A DNA stretch of 22,129 nt from CALSPH01 sp041690035. Lineage in GTDB: Bacteria; Bacteroidota; Bacteroidia; NS11-12g; UBA955. Where the stretch lies: NCBI GenBank assembly GCA_041690035.1, contig JBDNFC010000052.1, forward strand, positions 1 to 22,129. Reading direction: 5' to 3'. The notes beneath the pieces are model-generated. The model ran no database searches and was not told where the DNA came from. It saw only the letters and a program-made list of their open reading frames with translations. This document shows, piece by piece, positions 1 through 8,597 of this stretch. Made by a program: the position numbers and the translations under genes. How positions within the stretch are numbered: position 1 is the stretch's first letter; every line of letters begins with the position of its first letter.

Positions 1-16
1 AAACCCATTGTTTGAT

Positions 17-24
17 TAATTTTG
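17..24 (+). promoter_or_regulatory. -7 box for the tRNA-Ser gene
   Basis: TAATTTTG fits the Bacteroidetes -7 consensus TAnnTTTG and ends 11 nt before the tRNA 5' end. The matching -33 element would lie before the window, so only half of the promoter can be seen. Confidence 0.55.
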
Positions 25-35
25 TGGCCTAAGTA

Positions 36-120
36 GGAGAGGTGTCTGAGTGGTCTAAGGTGCTACCTTGGAAAGGTAGTGTATGGCAACATACCGCGGG
101 TTCGAATCCCGCCTTCTCCG
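36..120 (+). tRNA. tRNA-Ser (anticodon GGA)
   Basis: An 85-nt class II tRNA is visible. The acceptor arm GGAGAGG (36-42) pairs with the 3' strand at 113-119, with one G-T wobble, and G120 is the discriminator base. The anticodon stem CTACC/GGTAG encloses the loop TTGGAAA, giving anticodon GGA for the serine codons UCC/UCU. A long variable arm (around 80-94) and the T arm with GGTTCGAATCC are present, as expected for tRNA-Ser. CCA is not encoded; the 3' flank reads CTAAAA. Confidence 0.96.
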
Positions 121-147
121 CTAAAAAATACATAAATAGCTCCGTTG

Positions 148-175
148 TACCTAAAGGTAGCCTGTTTTTTTATTT
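148..175 (+). terminator. Weak candidate terminator after tRNA-Ser
   Basis: A 4-bp hairpin TACC-TAAA-GGTA (148-159) is followed a few bases later by a run of T (from 165). The stem is short and not directly next to the T run, so this is a weak call. It sits between the convergent tRNA and PorP/SprF-like genes. Confidence 0.22.
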
Positions 176-1189
176 TTCTCTAATTGCTGTTCGCCAGCCA
201 TAACTGGGGCTAATCAATTCTAATTTAGGCTGGTTTTTCTTTAAACTAATAAAGTAGTTCATGGTTATTTCGTGCGATTCTCTGGCTGCAGGTCTTGCAG
301 AACTAACTGTAGCATCATAGCTATAAGTAATTTGATACCTTGGTGAGGTATAGCCTAAAATGCCAATTAATGCATCAGAATTACCAAATCTTCCAAAAGT
401 TTGCCTAAATCCTGTACCTATTAAAATCCTCCCAAAGTTTGCAGTGGTTGTGATGTTTAGTTGTGTAAACATTTGTTGTTTCATAAACAATACAGCGGGG
501 GTTATGGCAGATGCAAAAGATTGTCTTTTTAAAATGTTTATTTTACCTCCTGCATGCAAGGTGTACCTTCTGGGCAATATGCCATTGACACTGTTATAAA
601 AGGATTGGTTGGGCTGATTGATGTTATGCACTGCAAATCCAAAATGCACTTGTTTCATATAGGCAATTAGTCCTGCGCCAACATTTATAAATGAGATGCC
701 TTGTTGAGGCAACGGCTCATTGAGTTGCCAAACAGTATTGCCTACAGAATCTGCATTCCCTATTCTGTTAAAATTCAACTGTCTATTTACATAAGCCATT
801 TGCAATCCGCCCCTTATGGTAATTTTATTATTTATTTCAAAAGTGGGGGCATAGATTAATCCTATACTGGTGCTTGTAAGTAATCCAGAGCCAGCAACAT
901 CGTTTAAAACAAACCCACCCAGCCCTCCATGTAACCTGTTAAAATGTCTGTCCCAGTTTGCGTTAACGGTTTGATAGCTTCCACGTAAACCTGGCCATTG
1001 ATTTCGGTAGGCTAAGCCAACGCGCGTGGCAAATTCATCGTCCTTAGCGTTTATAGCACTGCCCGCATAGGCAGGATTGGTATAAATGGGGTTGTTATAA
1101 AACTGGCTAAAGTTAGCGTCTTGTGCATCTAAAATAATTGATGTGCCAAGCAGCGCACAAAAACAAAACATTTTTGGTTTAAAATTCAT
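170..1189 (-). CDS. PorP/SprF-family outer-membrane protein (T9SS-associated family)
   Basis: A 339-residue protein with an N-terminal signal peptide starting MNFKPKMFCF and a mature start near AQDANFSQFYNNP. The early motif with YTNPAYAG is the hallmark of the PorP/SprF family. The rest is rich in alternating beta strands and ends with a MNYFISLKK-type terminal strand, consistent with an outer-membrane beta-barrel. Family members bind the inner faces of type IX secretion or gliding machineries; some are paralogues with unknown partners. It is solitary here: convergent with the tRNA and separated from mfd by a long gap. Two adjacent ATG codons exist (1190-1192 and 1187-1189). I chose the second because a TAnnTTTG box at 1196-1203 would place the transcription start at about 1189-1191. 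Upstream TTG extensions look spurious. The family call is firm; the specific role is not known. Confidence 0.88.
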   Translation of the reverse strand: MNFKPKMFCFCALLGTSIILDAQDANFSQFYNNPIYTNPAYAGSAINAKDDEFATRVGLAYRNQWPGLRGSYQTVNANWDRHFNRLHGGLGGFVLNDVAGSGLLTSTSIGLIYAPTFEINNKITIRGGLQMAYVNRQLNFNRIGNADSVGNTVWQLNEPLPQQGISFINVGAGLIAYMKQVHFGFAVHNINQPNQSFYNSVNGILPRRYTLHAGGKINILKRQSFASAITPAVLFMKQQMFTQLNITTTANFGRILIGTGFRQTFGRFGNSDALIGILGYTSPRYQITYSYDATVSSARPAARESHEITMNYFISLKKNQPKLELISPSYGWRTAIREK

Positions 1190-1195
1190 CATTGG

Positions 1196-1203
1196 CAAAT
1201 ATA
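1196..1203 (-). promoter_or_regulatory. -7 box of the PorP/SprF-like gene
   Basis: Read on the minus strand this is TATATTTG, a full match to TAnnTTTG. It ends 6 nt before the chosen ATG. I see no convincing -33 TTG at the usual distance upstream. Confidence 0.4.
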
Positions 1204-1274
1204 GCACCAAGACGCTTTTTTTGAGTAAAATGTTGTTTTTTTATTAAATATTTTAAGTTACCATTAAATAACCT

Positions 1275-1304
1275 CTTCGTAGTTTAGCGAAGCGTTCTAC
1301 GAAG
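1275..1304. repeat. Inverted repeat CTTCGTAG / CTACGAAG
   Basis: Perfect 8-bp arms CTTCGTAG (1275-1282) and CTACGAAG (1297-1304) enclose a 14-nt loop. The loop holds CGAAG (1288-1292), which can pair alternatively with CTTCG (1275-1279), so two mutually exclusive hairpins are possible. Confidence 0.7.
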
Positions 1305-1422
1305 TACGTATAGAAGCGCGTTTATGACTCGATAAATGAAATGTTAGGGTTCTTTAGAGATTTGGGTGCGAAAAAGAATTTAAGAATCATTTCAATAGTC
1401 AATAGGTGCAACGCTCCGCTAA
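1284..1422. repeat. Distant inverted repeat pair TTAGCGAAGCGTT / AACGCTCCGCTAA
   Basis: TTAGCGAAGCGTT at 1284-1296 matches the reverse complement of AACGCTCCGCTAA at 1410-1422 in 12 of 13 positions. The arms are 113 nt apart. They may be terminal or internal repeats of a small decayed element, or two copies of an interspersed repeat in opposite orientation. Confidence 0.6.
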
Positions 1423-1424
1423 CG

Positions 1425-1434
1425 CTATCGATAG
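1425..1434. repeat. 10-bp perfect palindrome CTATCGATAG
   Basis: CTATCGATAG follows directly after the second arm of the distant inverted repeat. It may be part of the same element. No function can be assigned. Confidence 0.5.
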
Positions 1435-1646
1435 AATGTTTTATGCCATTTTAAGCAATCTAATAAAGTCAATTAGTCAATTATGAATTTAAATATTTTT
1501 AGTAAAAAAAATATAATTAGCCGATGTTTTACAGCATAGATTTGTTTTTTTATTTAACAGTTCGCATCCAGCTTTCCTATAAAAAATCGGAATCCTCCAA
1601 AAATATGCAATCAAAAACCATTGTTTTGTTGATCAAGTTCATAAAG

Positions 1647-4600
1647 TTATGTTACACTCATTTGTTTTTCTGCCAAGTAAGTTTCAATTTGGCCTAATAA
1701 GCCAATGGCTTCTGCTACATTATCCACTCCTTTTGCAGCAAATAAAACCTCGTTTGCTGTTTCTTTGACAGAAAATTTATTTGGGTTTAGCATAATATAA
1801 TTTATCACTTTGCCAAATGATTCGCTTTGGTAAACATAGGCTGCCTTATCAGCGGGATAATACATTTTCATTACCCCATTGCGAATTAATAATTTTTCTA
1901 GGCCCAATCTTTTGGCCACCCATTTTAGCCTTACTGTGTCTAATAAGTCCATTATTGGCCTTGGGAGTATGCCAAATCTATCTATCAATCCATCTTTAAA
2001 TGCAGTGAGAGCTACTTCTGTTTCTATATTGCTTAATTTGGTATAGAGGCTCAATCTTTCAGGAATGTTTTTGATATAATAATCAGGTATAATTAAATCA
2101 TAATCTGTATCAATTATAACATCTCTGCTAGCAATACTTTTTTCATGGTCTAATACTTCAGAAAATTCTTCATTTCTAAGCTCTCTCATTGCCTCATCTA
2201 AAATTTTATGATACATATCAAAGCCAATTTCTGAAATAAAACCACTTTGTTCACCACCGAGTAAATTACCTGCACCTCTAATATCTAAATCTTTCATTGC
2301 CACCTGAAAACCTGCACCAAGTTCTGAGTTTTGTTCTAATGTTCTAAGTCGCTGCCGTGCTTCGTCTGTTAGTTTATTTAAAGGAGGTGATATAAGAAAA
2401 CAATATGCTTTAATATTACTTCTACCCACTCTTCCGCGCATTTGATGCAAATCGCTCAAACCAAACATGTGGGCATTGTTTATAATAATCGTATTGGCAT
2501 TGGGAATATCAAGGCCACTTTCAATAATGGATGTTGCCACCAATACATCATATTCGCCTTCCATAAACTGCACCATTACTTTTTCTAGTTCTGCACCATC
2601 CATCTGCCCATGTGCTACGCAAACTGTAACATTAGCAGCAGCCGCTATTTGAGCCGCAATAAGGTGGATATCACTAACTCTATGATGTACAAAAAATACT
2701 TGACCGCCACGGTTGGTTTCGTAACTAATTGCTTCTTTAACAAGTTCTGGATTATAAGTATGCAGTGCCGTTTCTACGGGTTGCCTGTTTGGAGGTGGCG
2801 TATTAATGATACTCAAATCTCTTGCACCCATAAGTGAAAAATGTAAGGTGCGAGGTATAGGAGTGGCAGTGAGAGTGAGGGTGTCTATATTTACCCGCAT
2901 TTGTTTTAATTTATCTTTTACTGCTACACCAAATTTTTGCTCTTCATCAATAATAAGTAAACCCAAATTTTTAAATTTTATATCCTTACTTACAATGCGA
3001 TGCGTGCCGATTAATATATCGATTTTTCCTTCACTAAGTTTTGTAATCGTTTTTTGTTGTTCTTTTTTTCCTTTAAATCGGTTAATAAAATCTACATTTA
3101 CTGGAAAGCCCGCTAACCTATTTTTAAAAGTTCTATAATGTTGGTGGGCCAAAATAGTGGTGGGCACAAGAATAGCTACTTGTTTGCTATCGCATACCGC
3201 CTTGTGCGCAGCTCTGATAGCAATTTCAGTTTTGCCAAAGCCCACATCACCGCAAACTAATCTATCCATTGGGCTATTGCTCTCCATATCTGCTTTCACT
3301 TCTTCTGTGGTTTTGGCTTGATCGGGGGTGTCTTCATAAATAAAAGATGCCTCTAACTCAGTTTGCAAATAACTGTCAGGCGAAAATGCAAAACCTTGCT
3401 CTTGCTTTCTTTTAGCATAGAGTGCAATCAGCTCTCTTGCAATATCTTTAACCTTATTTTTAGTGCTTATTTTTTGTTTTTCCCATACACCGCTTCCAAG
3501 TTTATGAATTTTAGGCACATTGCCTTCTTTGCCAGCATATTTTGATATTTTATGCAGCGAATTAATATTGACAATCAGTATATCATCATTTTTATAAACA
3601 ATACGCACCACTTCTTGCACTTTTCCATTCATCTCCATTTTGTGCATACCAGAAAATCTGCCTATTCCGTGATCTATATGCACTACATAATCTCCAGGTT
3701 GCAAGGTTTGCAATTCTTTAAGTGTGATGGCTGTGCTTTTAGAATATTTTTTCTTATCCTTATATTTAAAATACCTTCCAAACAATTCATGGTCTGTATA
3801 AAAAGCAATTTTTAAATCAAAATCAATAAATCCTTTAGCTAAGCCGCAATAAACAGGCTCAATCTCTATTTTTTGATTTGTGTCTTCAATAATTTGTGTT
3901 ATTCTATCTATTTGCCTTGGGTTTTCTGAAAAAATAAAAACCTTCATTCCTTTGGCAATCAATTGCTTAAAATCAGAAAGAATCAAATCGAAATTTTTAT
4001 GAAATAAAGGTTGTATTGCTTGATTGAAACTAATACTTTCAATATTTTTTTGAATGCAATTTCCCCAAAATATTGTAGGGTAATTTTTTAGGGCATCATT
4101 CAATTCTTTTGAACTAACTATCAATGAACTATTTTCTTTATTCTTTTCTGTCCAAAACTGATTTAAGTATTCTATTAGTGTGCGCTCATTGTGCATCCAA
4201 ACTTGTGTTTCTGATGCTAAAAAATGGTCAAAAATAGGTTCTTCGGTTTCAAACAGACTTTTATCTTTTATGTTTGGGGTTAATTTTATAAACTGTCGTT
4301 CTGAGATAGAAAATTGAGTTTCTGTATCAAAGAAACGAATGCTTTCAACTAGATTACCGTCTAATACAATGCGCACAGGATGCTCGTGCGCATAAGAAAA
4401 TACATCAATTATTCCTCCTCTAATTGCATAATAGCCTGGTTCGTAAACAAAGTCTTCTTGCTCAAAATTACAGGAGTCTAGCAGCTCTACCAAAAAATCA
4501 AGGTCAATTTGTTCTCCTTTTGTAATGTCGTATTCGTATTTTTTTACAGATTTAAGGCTTGCCACTTTTTCATATATTGCGTCATGATAGCATACAATAA

Positions 4601-4943
4601 TACCCTCAAATTTAGGATTGTCTAATTTACTTAGGGTTTCTGTTCTTTCTTTAACCTGATTTACATTTTCTTCTGGTTTATCTATACTTTTGGCAAACGA
4701 TGATGGTAAAAAGTGTACTTTGTTAGGATTAATTAATACAGATAAATCTGTGAACAAATAAAGTGCATCTTCTTTTTGCTCACAAACCACCAAATGCTTG
4801 CCAGCTCTAAAATTAAAACTTGCTGCAATAAGCAGTGCTATTCCACTTCCTTTTTCATTCTCCACAAAACTTTTTCTGTGGTCAAATAGGTGTTGTAATT
4901 TTGGGTGTGATCCCCAAAGTTGAATAAGATCCTGCGTTTTCAA
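1647..4943 (-). CDS. mfd: Transcription-repair coupling factor Mfd
   Basis: A 1098-residue SF2 ATPase that removes stalled RNA polymerase and recruits UvrA to DNA lesions in the cytoplasm. Regions in order: a UvrB-like N-terminal module with a GGIIDVFSY segment near residue 178; a CarD-like RNA polymerase interaction domain from about 408 (LQPGDYVVHIDHGIGRF); translocase lobes with Walker A GDVGFGKT at 565-572, DEEQ box at 666-669, TLTATPIPRTL, and the motif VI segment QMRGRVGRS; and a C-terminal TRCF domain from about 955. The N-terminal module lacks a proper Walker A, as usual for Mfd. Length is close to that of other Bacteroidetes Mfd proteins. The start codon is TTG: an in-frame TAA lies seven codons upstream and there is no nearby ATG. 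A consensus promoter sits in the 56-bp gap to ytxJ, so mfd is probably transcribed separately from the upstream genes, although read-through is possible. Confidence 0.97.
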   Translation of the reverse strand: MKTQDLIQLWGSHPKLQHLFDHRKSFVENEKGSGIALLIAASFNFRAGKHLVVCEQKEDALYLFTDLSVLINPNKVHFLPSSFAKSIDKPEENVNQVKERTETLSKLDNPKFEGIIVCYHDAIYEKVASLKSVKKYEYDITKGEQIDLDFLVELLDSCNFEQEDFVYEPGYYAIRGGIIDVFSYAHEHPVRIVLDGNLVESIRFFDTETQFSISERQFIKLTPNIKDKSLFETEEPIFDHFLASETQVWMHNERTLIEYLNQFWTEKNKENSSLIVSSKELNDALKNYPTIFWGNCIQKNIESISFNQAIQPLFHKNFDLILSDFKQLIAKGMKVFIFSENPRQIDRITQIIEDTNQKIEIEPVYCGLAKGFIDFDLKIAFYTDHELFGRYFKYKDKKKYSKSTAITLKELQTLQPGDYVVHIDHGIGRFSGMHKMEMNGKVQEVVRIVYKNDDILIVNINSLHKISKYAGKEGNVPKIHKLGSGVWEKQKISTKNKVKDIARELIALYAKRKQEQGFAFSPDSYLQTELEASFIYEDTPDQAKTTEEVKADMESNSPMDRLVCGDVGFGKTEIAIRAAHKAVCDSKQVAILVPTTILAHQHYRTFKNRLAGFPVNVDFINRFKGKKEQQKTITKLSEGKIDILIGTHRIVSKDIKFKNLGLLIIDEEQKFGVAVKDKLKQMRVNIDTLTLTATPIPRTLHFSLMGARDLSIINTPPPNRQPVETALHTYNPELVKEAISYETNRGGQVFFVHHRVSDIHLIAAQIAAAANVTVCVAHGQMDGAELEKVMVQFMEGEYDVLVATSIIESGLDIPNANTIIINNAHMFGLSDLHQMRGRVGRSNIKAYCFLISPPLNKLTDEARQRLRTLEQNSELGAGFQVAMKDLDIRGAGNLLGGEQSGFISEIGFDMYHKILDEAMRELRNEEFSEVLDHEKSIASRDVIIDTDYDLIIPDYYIKNIPERLSLYTKLSNIETEVALTAFKDGLIDRFGILPRPIMDLLDTVRLKWVAKRLGLEKLLIRNGVMKMYYPADKAAYVYQSESFGKVINYIMLNPNKFSVKETANEVLFAAKGVDNVAEAIGLLGQIETYLAEKQMSVT

Positions 4944-4951
4944 GAGCCTAG

Positions 4952-4981
4952 CAAAGGTAGTTTAATTAGTAAAGATTACAA
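4952..4981 (-). promoter_or_regulatory. Bacteroidetes-type promoter for mfd
   Basis: On the minus strand TTG (4979-4981) is followed after 19 nt by TACCTTTG (4952-4959), matching the -33/-7 architecture TTG-N19-TAnnTTTG. The -7 box ends 8 nt before the TTG start codon, so the mRNA leader should be only a few nucleotides long. Confidence 0.72.
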
Positions 4982-4999
4982 GCACAGAAATTTGTATTT

Positions 5000-5353
5000 T
5001 TAACCTAATTTTTCTATGGCCGCTATTATTTTTTTGCTTTCTATTGCATGGTGGCTCGATGTATAAATCACATTTTGCTTATACAATACAATAATTTGCG
5101 GAGATTGATGTCCAATTTCAAAAATTTGAGCAATATCATTGGATATAGAACGGTAGTTTAGCAAGTCTAGGTAGTAGCAATCTGCAATATCTTCTAACCC
5201 CTCATCATTACTCAATCTATCTTCTGCATGTGCACTAATCCCGCAGCGGGTGCTGTGTTTAAAAATAACTTGTGGTTGATGATTTGATTTTTCTTTTATT
5301 TCATCAAGCATTGCACGCTGGGTGAGGTGTTTCCACTTTTTTTGAATGTTCAT
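5000..5353 (-). CDS. ytxJ: YtxJ-type monothiol bacilliredoxin
   Basis: A 117-residue cytoplasmic protein with a thioredoxin-like fold. The active-site segment is FKHSTRCGIS at residues 31-40, with a single cysteine, Cys37. This TRCxxS signature is typical of the YtxJ (DUF2847) family, which is linked to bacillithiol, the low-molecular-weight thiol that replaces glutathione in Firmicutes and many Bacteroidetes. Its expected role is removal of bacillithiol from mixed disulfides on proteins. The C-terminal half contains the conserved stretch HQSPQIIVLYKQNVIYTSSHHAI. It follows the HmuY-like lipoprotein gene by 16 nt and has no full TAnnTTTG box of its own, so it may be the last gene of that transcript. 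The start ATG at 5351-5353 gives the family's usual length. Confidence 0.9.
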   Translation of the reverse strand: MNIQKKWKHLTQRAMLDEIKEKSNHQPQVIFKHSTRCGISAHAEDRLSNDEGLEDIADCYYLDLLNYRSISNDIAQIFEIGHQSPQIIVLYKQNVIYTSSHHAIESKKIIAAIEKLG

Positions 5354-5369
5354 AACGAGTTATATTTAT

Positions 5370-6380
5370 TTAAAACTGCACAAACTCTATGGTAGGGTAG
5401 CCGCTCACGCCTTTTTGATTATAAAAATTTAAGAATCTAAATTTAAAATACTCACCTTTGCTGTTTTTCAAAATCCATGAGGCAGAGGTATCTGTGCTAT
5501 ACTTAGATAGATTTAAGTTAAATGTTTTCCAATCATAGCCAACGGTATTGCTTATTTCACACATAGGAGCGTTTTTGCAATAATATTGGTCTATTTCATA
5601 AAAACCTTTTCCACTTGCTGTTTTATGTATCCATGTATTGTATGGGTTTATTAGCACACCGAGCACTTGGTATGGATAAAAAGTTTGATCTACTTCATAC
5701 TTAACCATATCCCTATATGATGTAAATAAAATATCCCAATCTGTTTTAATAGGCTCCATGTTTTTGATTATCCCCTCTTCTTTAAAGCTATAATATACAA
5801 AGTTGTAATCATTATTTTGAGGTATCAAAGCGTTAATTATGCTGTTTTTATCTTTTATCTCATCTATGTAATCAATAGTATATTTTTTGTCTTTTATTTT
5901 ATTTATTCTAAATTTAATAGCACGCTCTCCTTTGCCATAAATGTCAGGTTCTTGGTGATATAAATAAATATTTCGTTTTGGCAAGCCATTTCGCCACCAA
6001 TCTCCGATTGCCGTATTTTGTGTCCATGTATTTACACTGTCCATCATTTTTGTTCCGTTTTTCAAAATGGTTTTAAATGGCGTAAATAATGATGTATCGC
6101 TCGATTCGTATAATTGATTTGCTTTATCGCTATGATTGATCCTTATTGCATTGCCTTGGTTATCGCTTTGCAGGGCGATATCCCAATTGGTGTTAAGAAA
6201 AACAAATTGTTGTTTTGTGTTCAAATTCAAATAAAGCAATTCTTTATTTTCTCCTTTGCAGTCGAGTGTAAGGTATTGGGAATGCATATTTTTTTCTGGT
6301 AGTATTAAGGGTTTGTCTTCTTTGAAACAAGCGCAAAAAGAAATAGATAAGAAGCATAAAATGAGATATTTTTTTATCAT
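5370..6380 (-). CDS. HmuY-like surface lipoprotein (probable heme or ligand binding)
   Basis: A 336-residue lipoprotein. The signal peptide ends in ISFCAC, with Cys18 the likely lipidated residue. The next residues FKEDK, at +2 to +6, resemble the lipoprotein surface-export signal of Bacteroidetes (Lys followed by two acidic residues), so it is probably exposed on the cell surface. The C-terminal half carries a typical HmuY-family pattern: DWDILFTSY near 213, YQVLGVLINP, GYDWKTF near 280, and a closing FKFRFLNFYN...GYPTIEF strand pair. The N-terminal half holds another WDIAL motif near 65, making the protein longer than Porphyromonas HmuY (about 216 residues). Its ATG overlaps the stop of the TonB-dependent receptor gene (ATGA, 4 nt), implying translational coupling. 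HmuY proteins bind heme; whether this one does is not established. Confidence 0.82.
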   Translation of the reverse strand: MIKKYLILCFLSISFCACFKEDKPLILPEKNMHSQYLTLDCKGENKELLYLNLNTKQQFVFLNTNWDIALQSDNQGNAIRINHSDKANQLYESSDTSLFTPFKTILKNGTKMMDSVNTWTQNTAIGDWWRNGLPKRNIYLYHQEPDIYGKGERAIKFRINKIKDKKYTIDYIDEIKDKNSIINALIPQNNDYNFVYYSFKEEGIIKNMEPIKTDWDILFTSYRDMVKYEVDQTFYPYQVLGVLINPYNTWIHKTASGKGFYEIDQYYCKNAPMCEISNTVGYDWKTFNLNLSKYSTDTSASWILKNSKGEYFKFRFLNFYNQKGVSGYPTIEFVQF

Positions 6381-8590
6381 TTTAGGGTATAATTTATATT
6401 AATTGAAAAAAAACGGCCAATTGCTACTGATGCAGTGTTGTTTCCATTGCTATGCGCTCCACCAATATTTGCCGTGTTTTGGATATTGGTTACGTTTAAG
6501 AGGTTATTTACTAGTATATTCACACTTAATTTATCGTGTGCAAATTTACGCATTATTCCTATATCTGTAAGCATAAAAGGGGTTGAGTATTGTAATTTTA
6601 TCGTATTATTTTGCTGAATATAATTAGGCATTGCTCCATTAAATTTATTAAAAAAGTTTAGGGTTGTTTTAATTTTTTTTATTTGGTAGGAACCATTAAG
6701 CTGAGCTGTTGGTTGATATAGAAATTGATCCTGATTAAAAAAACTATCAGATGATTGCTTTGTGCCAATAATTCCGATTGCACTAGAAATATTGAAACTT
6801 TTTTGAGCAAAGTTAAGACGTATATTTATCCCCTTAGTGCTAGCATTATCAATATTTTGATACCTAAATGCAGTACCCGAATTATCGGTTGCAACAAGTG
6901 CCATTAAGTCTGTAATGTGGTTGTAAAAACCACTCATATCAAAATAAATAGAAGATTTGTCAAAATCTTTTTCTACTGAAATACCCGAGTTTATAGCGTT
7001 TGATTGCTCTGATCTTAAATTAGGATTTCCTGTAACATTGTGCGATTGGTCTATAAAGTCTAAAAAACGCTCTTTAAGCGATGGCGACCTAAAGCCTCTG
7101 CCCCAAGACCCAAAGAGTTTTATATTTTTTTTAATTTGATAGCCTATCATAAAGTTTGGAATAATTGGCACTTTAAACTGATTATTTGCACTAGCCCTTA
7201 ATCCTTGTTCTAAATTCCATTTTTTATAGGTTAATTGCATTGCATAAAAAACAGCAAATTCCTGCATCATAGGATTTTGAGATAATCTAGCACTTTTACC
7301 TTGTTCTAGCAAATAATCATAACCAAAAATGGTGCTAAAAAAATTATTGAAATGTTTTTTTGCAACCAATCTGCTGTTAAAATTATTAAAGATTTGTGTG
7401 TCCTGTGCATTCGCATTAGGCGCTGTAATTTCTGTTAAATCTATTAAGTTTTTAACTACTTGATTTCTATTTCTTTTATAATAATTGTATCCATTAATCA
7501 AATTGCCACTAATTCCATATTTAGAAGCCTTAAAACCCAATTCTGAACTCAATGCATACCTGTTTGTTGTAAAATATTCATCAAATGCAATTGCTTGAAA
7601 AGGTGAAATGTTTGGGCTGCCTCTATTGATAAGATATTCATTAAAATAGTTGGCTTTGAGGCTATGTTTTAAGTTTTTATTAAAATATTGTGTGTAATTA
7701 CCACCATAAATATATTGTCTTTTGGGTTTCCATACTTGCACCCTGCTGCCATTTTTATCTTCTAGGCCATCAAATAAGTAACGGGTAGCATTAAAGTTAA
7801 ATAGCTGCTTTTTTTTGCCGATATCTATACTCGCATAAGAATTGTACGCTCCTGTACTTGCCATAAATTGACCAACTTTTATTTGTTTTTCATTTTTTTG
7901 CGGAATTCGCGTTATTAGGTTTATAATACCTCCAAGTGCATCTGTACCATAAATTACTGACATTGGTCCTTGTGTAATTTCTATACTTTCTATATTATTT
8001 AAGTTTATTTGTGCTAAATCGATATTGCCGTCATTTCTTCCTATCATTGGCACTCCATCCATCAAAATTTTAACATGCTGACCACCTATACCCCGAAGCT
8101 TTAAACCTGCACCAAGTTGTGGGTCTTGCACTATTTGTACATTAACATCGTTTTTTAAAACATCTTCTAGTGTTACCGCAGCCATGGCATCTATTCTTTG
8201 TGCACTAATCACATTTTGAAAATGAATATCGGATACAAACATCGCGTTTTTAGGCCTAAGAATTACTGGTTTTATAAGGCCAAAATTGCTTGTTAAATTG
8301 TAACCAAAATTCCCTGAGCTGAGCACAGTGTCATATTTTGTTTTATAGCCATTGGCTGAAACAATGATAGAAAGTGGGGGAGTGTCTAGCAATATAAGGC
8401 TGCCTTCAGCATCTGTATAGGCTATATTGTATCCACATTGTTTTCCAAATGGCTTATACTTTATTTCAGCCTCTGCTATTGGGTTATTGCTTGAATCTAA
8501 CACAATTATTTTGTATTGGCCAGCAATATCATTTGCCATGCTTGAAATAGCAAAAGCCAATAATAAACATAACTGAGTCCTATATTTCAA
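6377..8590 (-). CDS. TonB-dependent outer-membrane receptor, HmuR-like by context
   Basis: A 737-residue outer-membrane receptor. After a signal peptide (about 1-24, ending NDIAGQ) come a CarboxypepD_reg-like Ig domain (about 25-105), a TonB plug (about 120-230, with LKLRGIGGQHVKILMDGVP and IEITQGPMSVIYGTDALGGIINLI), and a beta-barrel to the C-terminus. The barrel has the pair FRSP (about 500) and NPNL (22 residues further), with a histidine between them (QSHNVTGNPNL). Such boxes occur in heme receptors but also in other TonB receptors, so they do not fix the ligand. The start is TTG (8588-8590): an in-frame TAA lies six codons upstream and the next Met (residue 18) would destroy the signal peptide. 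It lies 7 nt after the T9SS-sorted HmuY-like gene and overlaps the lipoprotein gene by 4 nt. No TonB/ExbBD genes are nearby. Confidence 0.9.
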   Translation of the reverse strand: MKYRTQLCLLLAFAISSMANDIAGQYKIIVLDSSNNPIAEAEIKYKPFGKQCGYNIAYTDAEGSLILLDTPPLSIIVSANGYKTKYDTVLSSGNFGYNLTSNFGLIKPVILRPKNAMFVSDIHFQNVISAQRIDAMAAVTLEDVLKNDVNVQIVQDPQLGAGLKLRGIGGQHVKILMDGVPMIGRNDGNIDLAQINLNNIESIEITQGPMSVIYGTDALGGIINLITRIPQKNEKQIKVGQFMASTGAYNSYASIDIGKKKQLFNFNATRYLFDGLEDKNGSRVQVWKPKRQYIYGGNYTQYFNKNLKHSLKANYFNEYLINRGSPNISPFQAIAFDEYFTTNRYALSSELGFKASKYGISGNLINGYNYYKRNRNQVVKNLIDLTEITAPNANAQDTQIFNNFNSRLVAKKHFNNFFSTIFGYDYLLEQGKSARLSQNPMMQEFAVFYAMQLTYKKWNLEQGLRASANNQFKVPIIPNFMIGYQIKKNIKLFGSWGRGFRSPSLKERFLDFIDQSHNVTGNPNLRSEQSNAINSGISVEKDFDKSSIYFDMSGFYNHITDLMALVATDNSGTAFRYQNIDNASTKGINIRLNFAQKSFNISSAIGIIGTKQSSDSFFNQDQFLYQPTAQLNGSYQIKKIKTTLNFFNKFNGAMPNYIQQNNTIKLQYSTPFMLTDIGIMRKFAHDKLSVNILVNNLLNVTNIQNTANIGGAHSNGNNTASVAIGRFFSININYTLK

Positions 8591-8597
8591 CTGATTG

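Larger units (their letters stand above)
1190..1646. other. 457-bp intergenic region with palindromes, no gene seen
   Basis: This gap lies upstream of the PorP/SprF-like gene and downstream of mfd. I see no credible reading frame and no recognisable RNA gene. It carries the -7 box at 1196-1203 and a set of inverted repeats between 1275 and 1434 (listed separately). The repeat part is more GC-rich than its AT-rich surroundings. No clear terminator for mfd is visible. Confidence 0.6.

Noticed and set aside
360..599. Plus-strand open frame of 79 codons inside the PorP/SprF-like gene
   Set aside because: It lies antisense within a clear family gene and its translation has no recognisable features.
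1275..1304. Terminator for mfd
   Set aside because: The hairpin lies more than 340 nt beyond the mfd stop and is not followed by a T tract on the minus strand.
2806..3138. Plus-strand open frame of 110 codons opposite mfd
   Set aside because: It is antisense to the conserved helicase motifs of mfd; the frame is open only because of codon composition.
7010..7092. Heme specificity of the TonB receptor from its FRSP/NPNL boxes
   Set aside because: These boxes and an intervening His are seen in heme receptors, but similar motifs occur in other TonB-dependent receptors, so they were not taken as proof of ligand.
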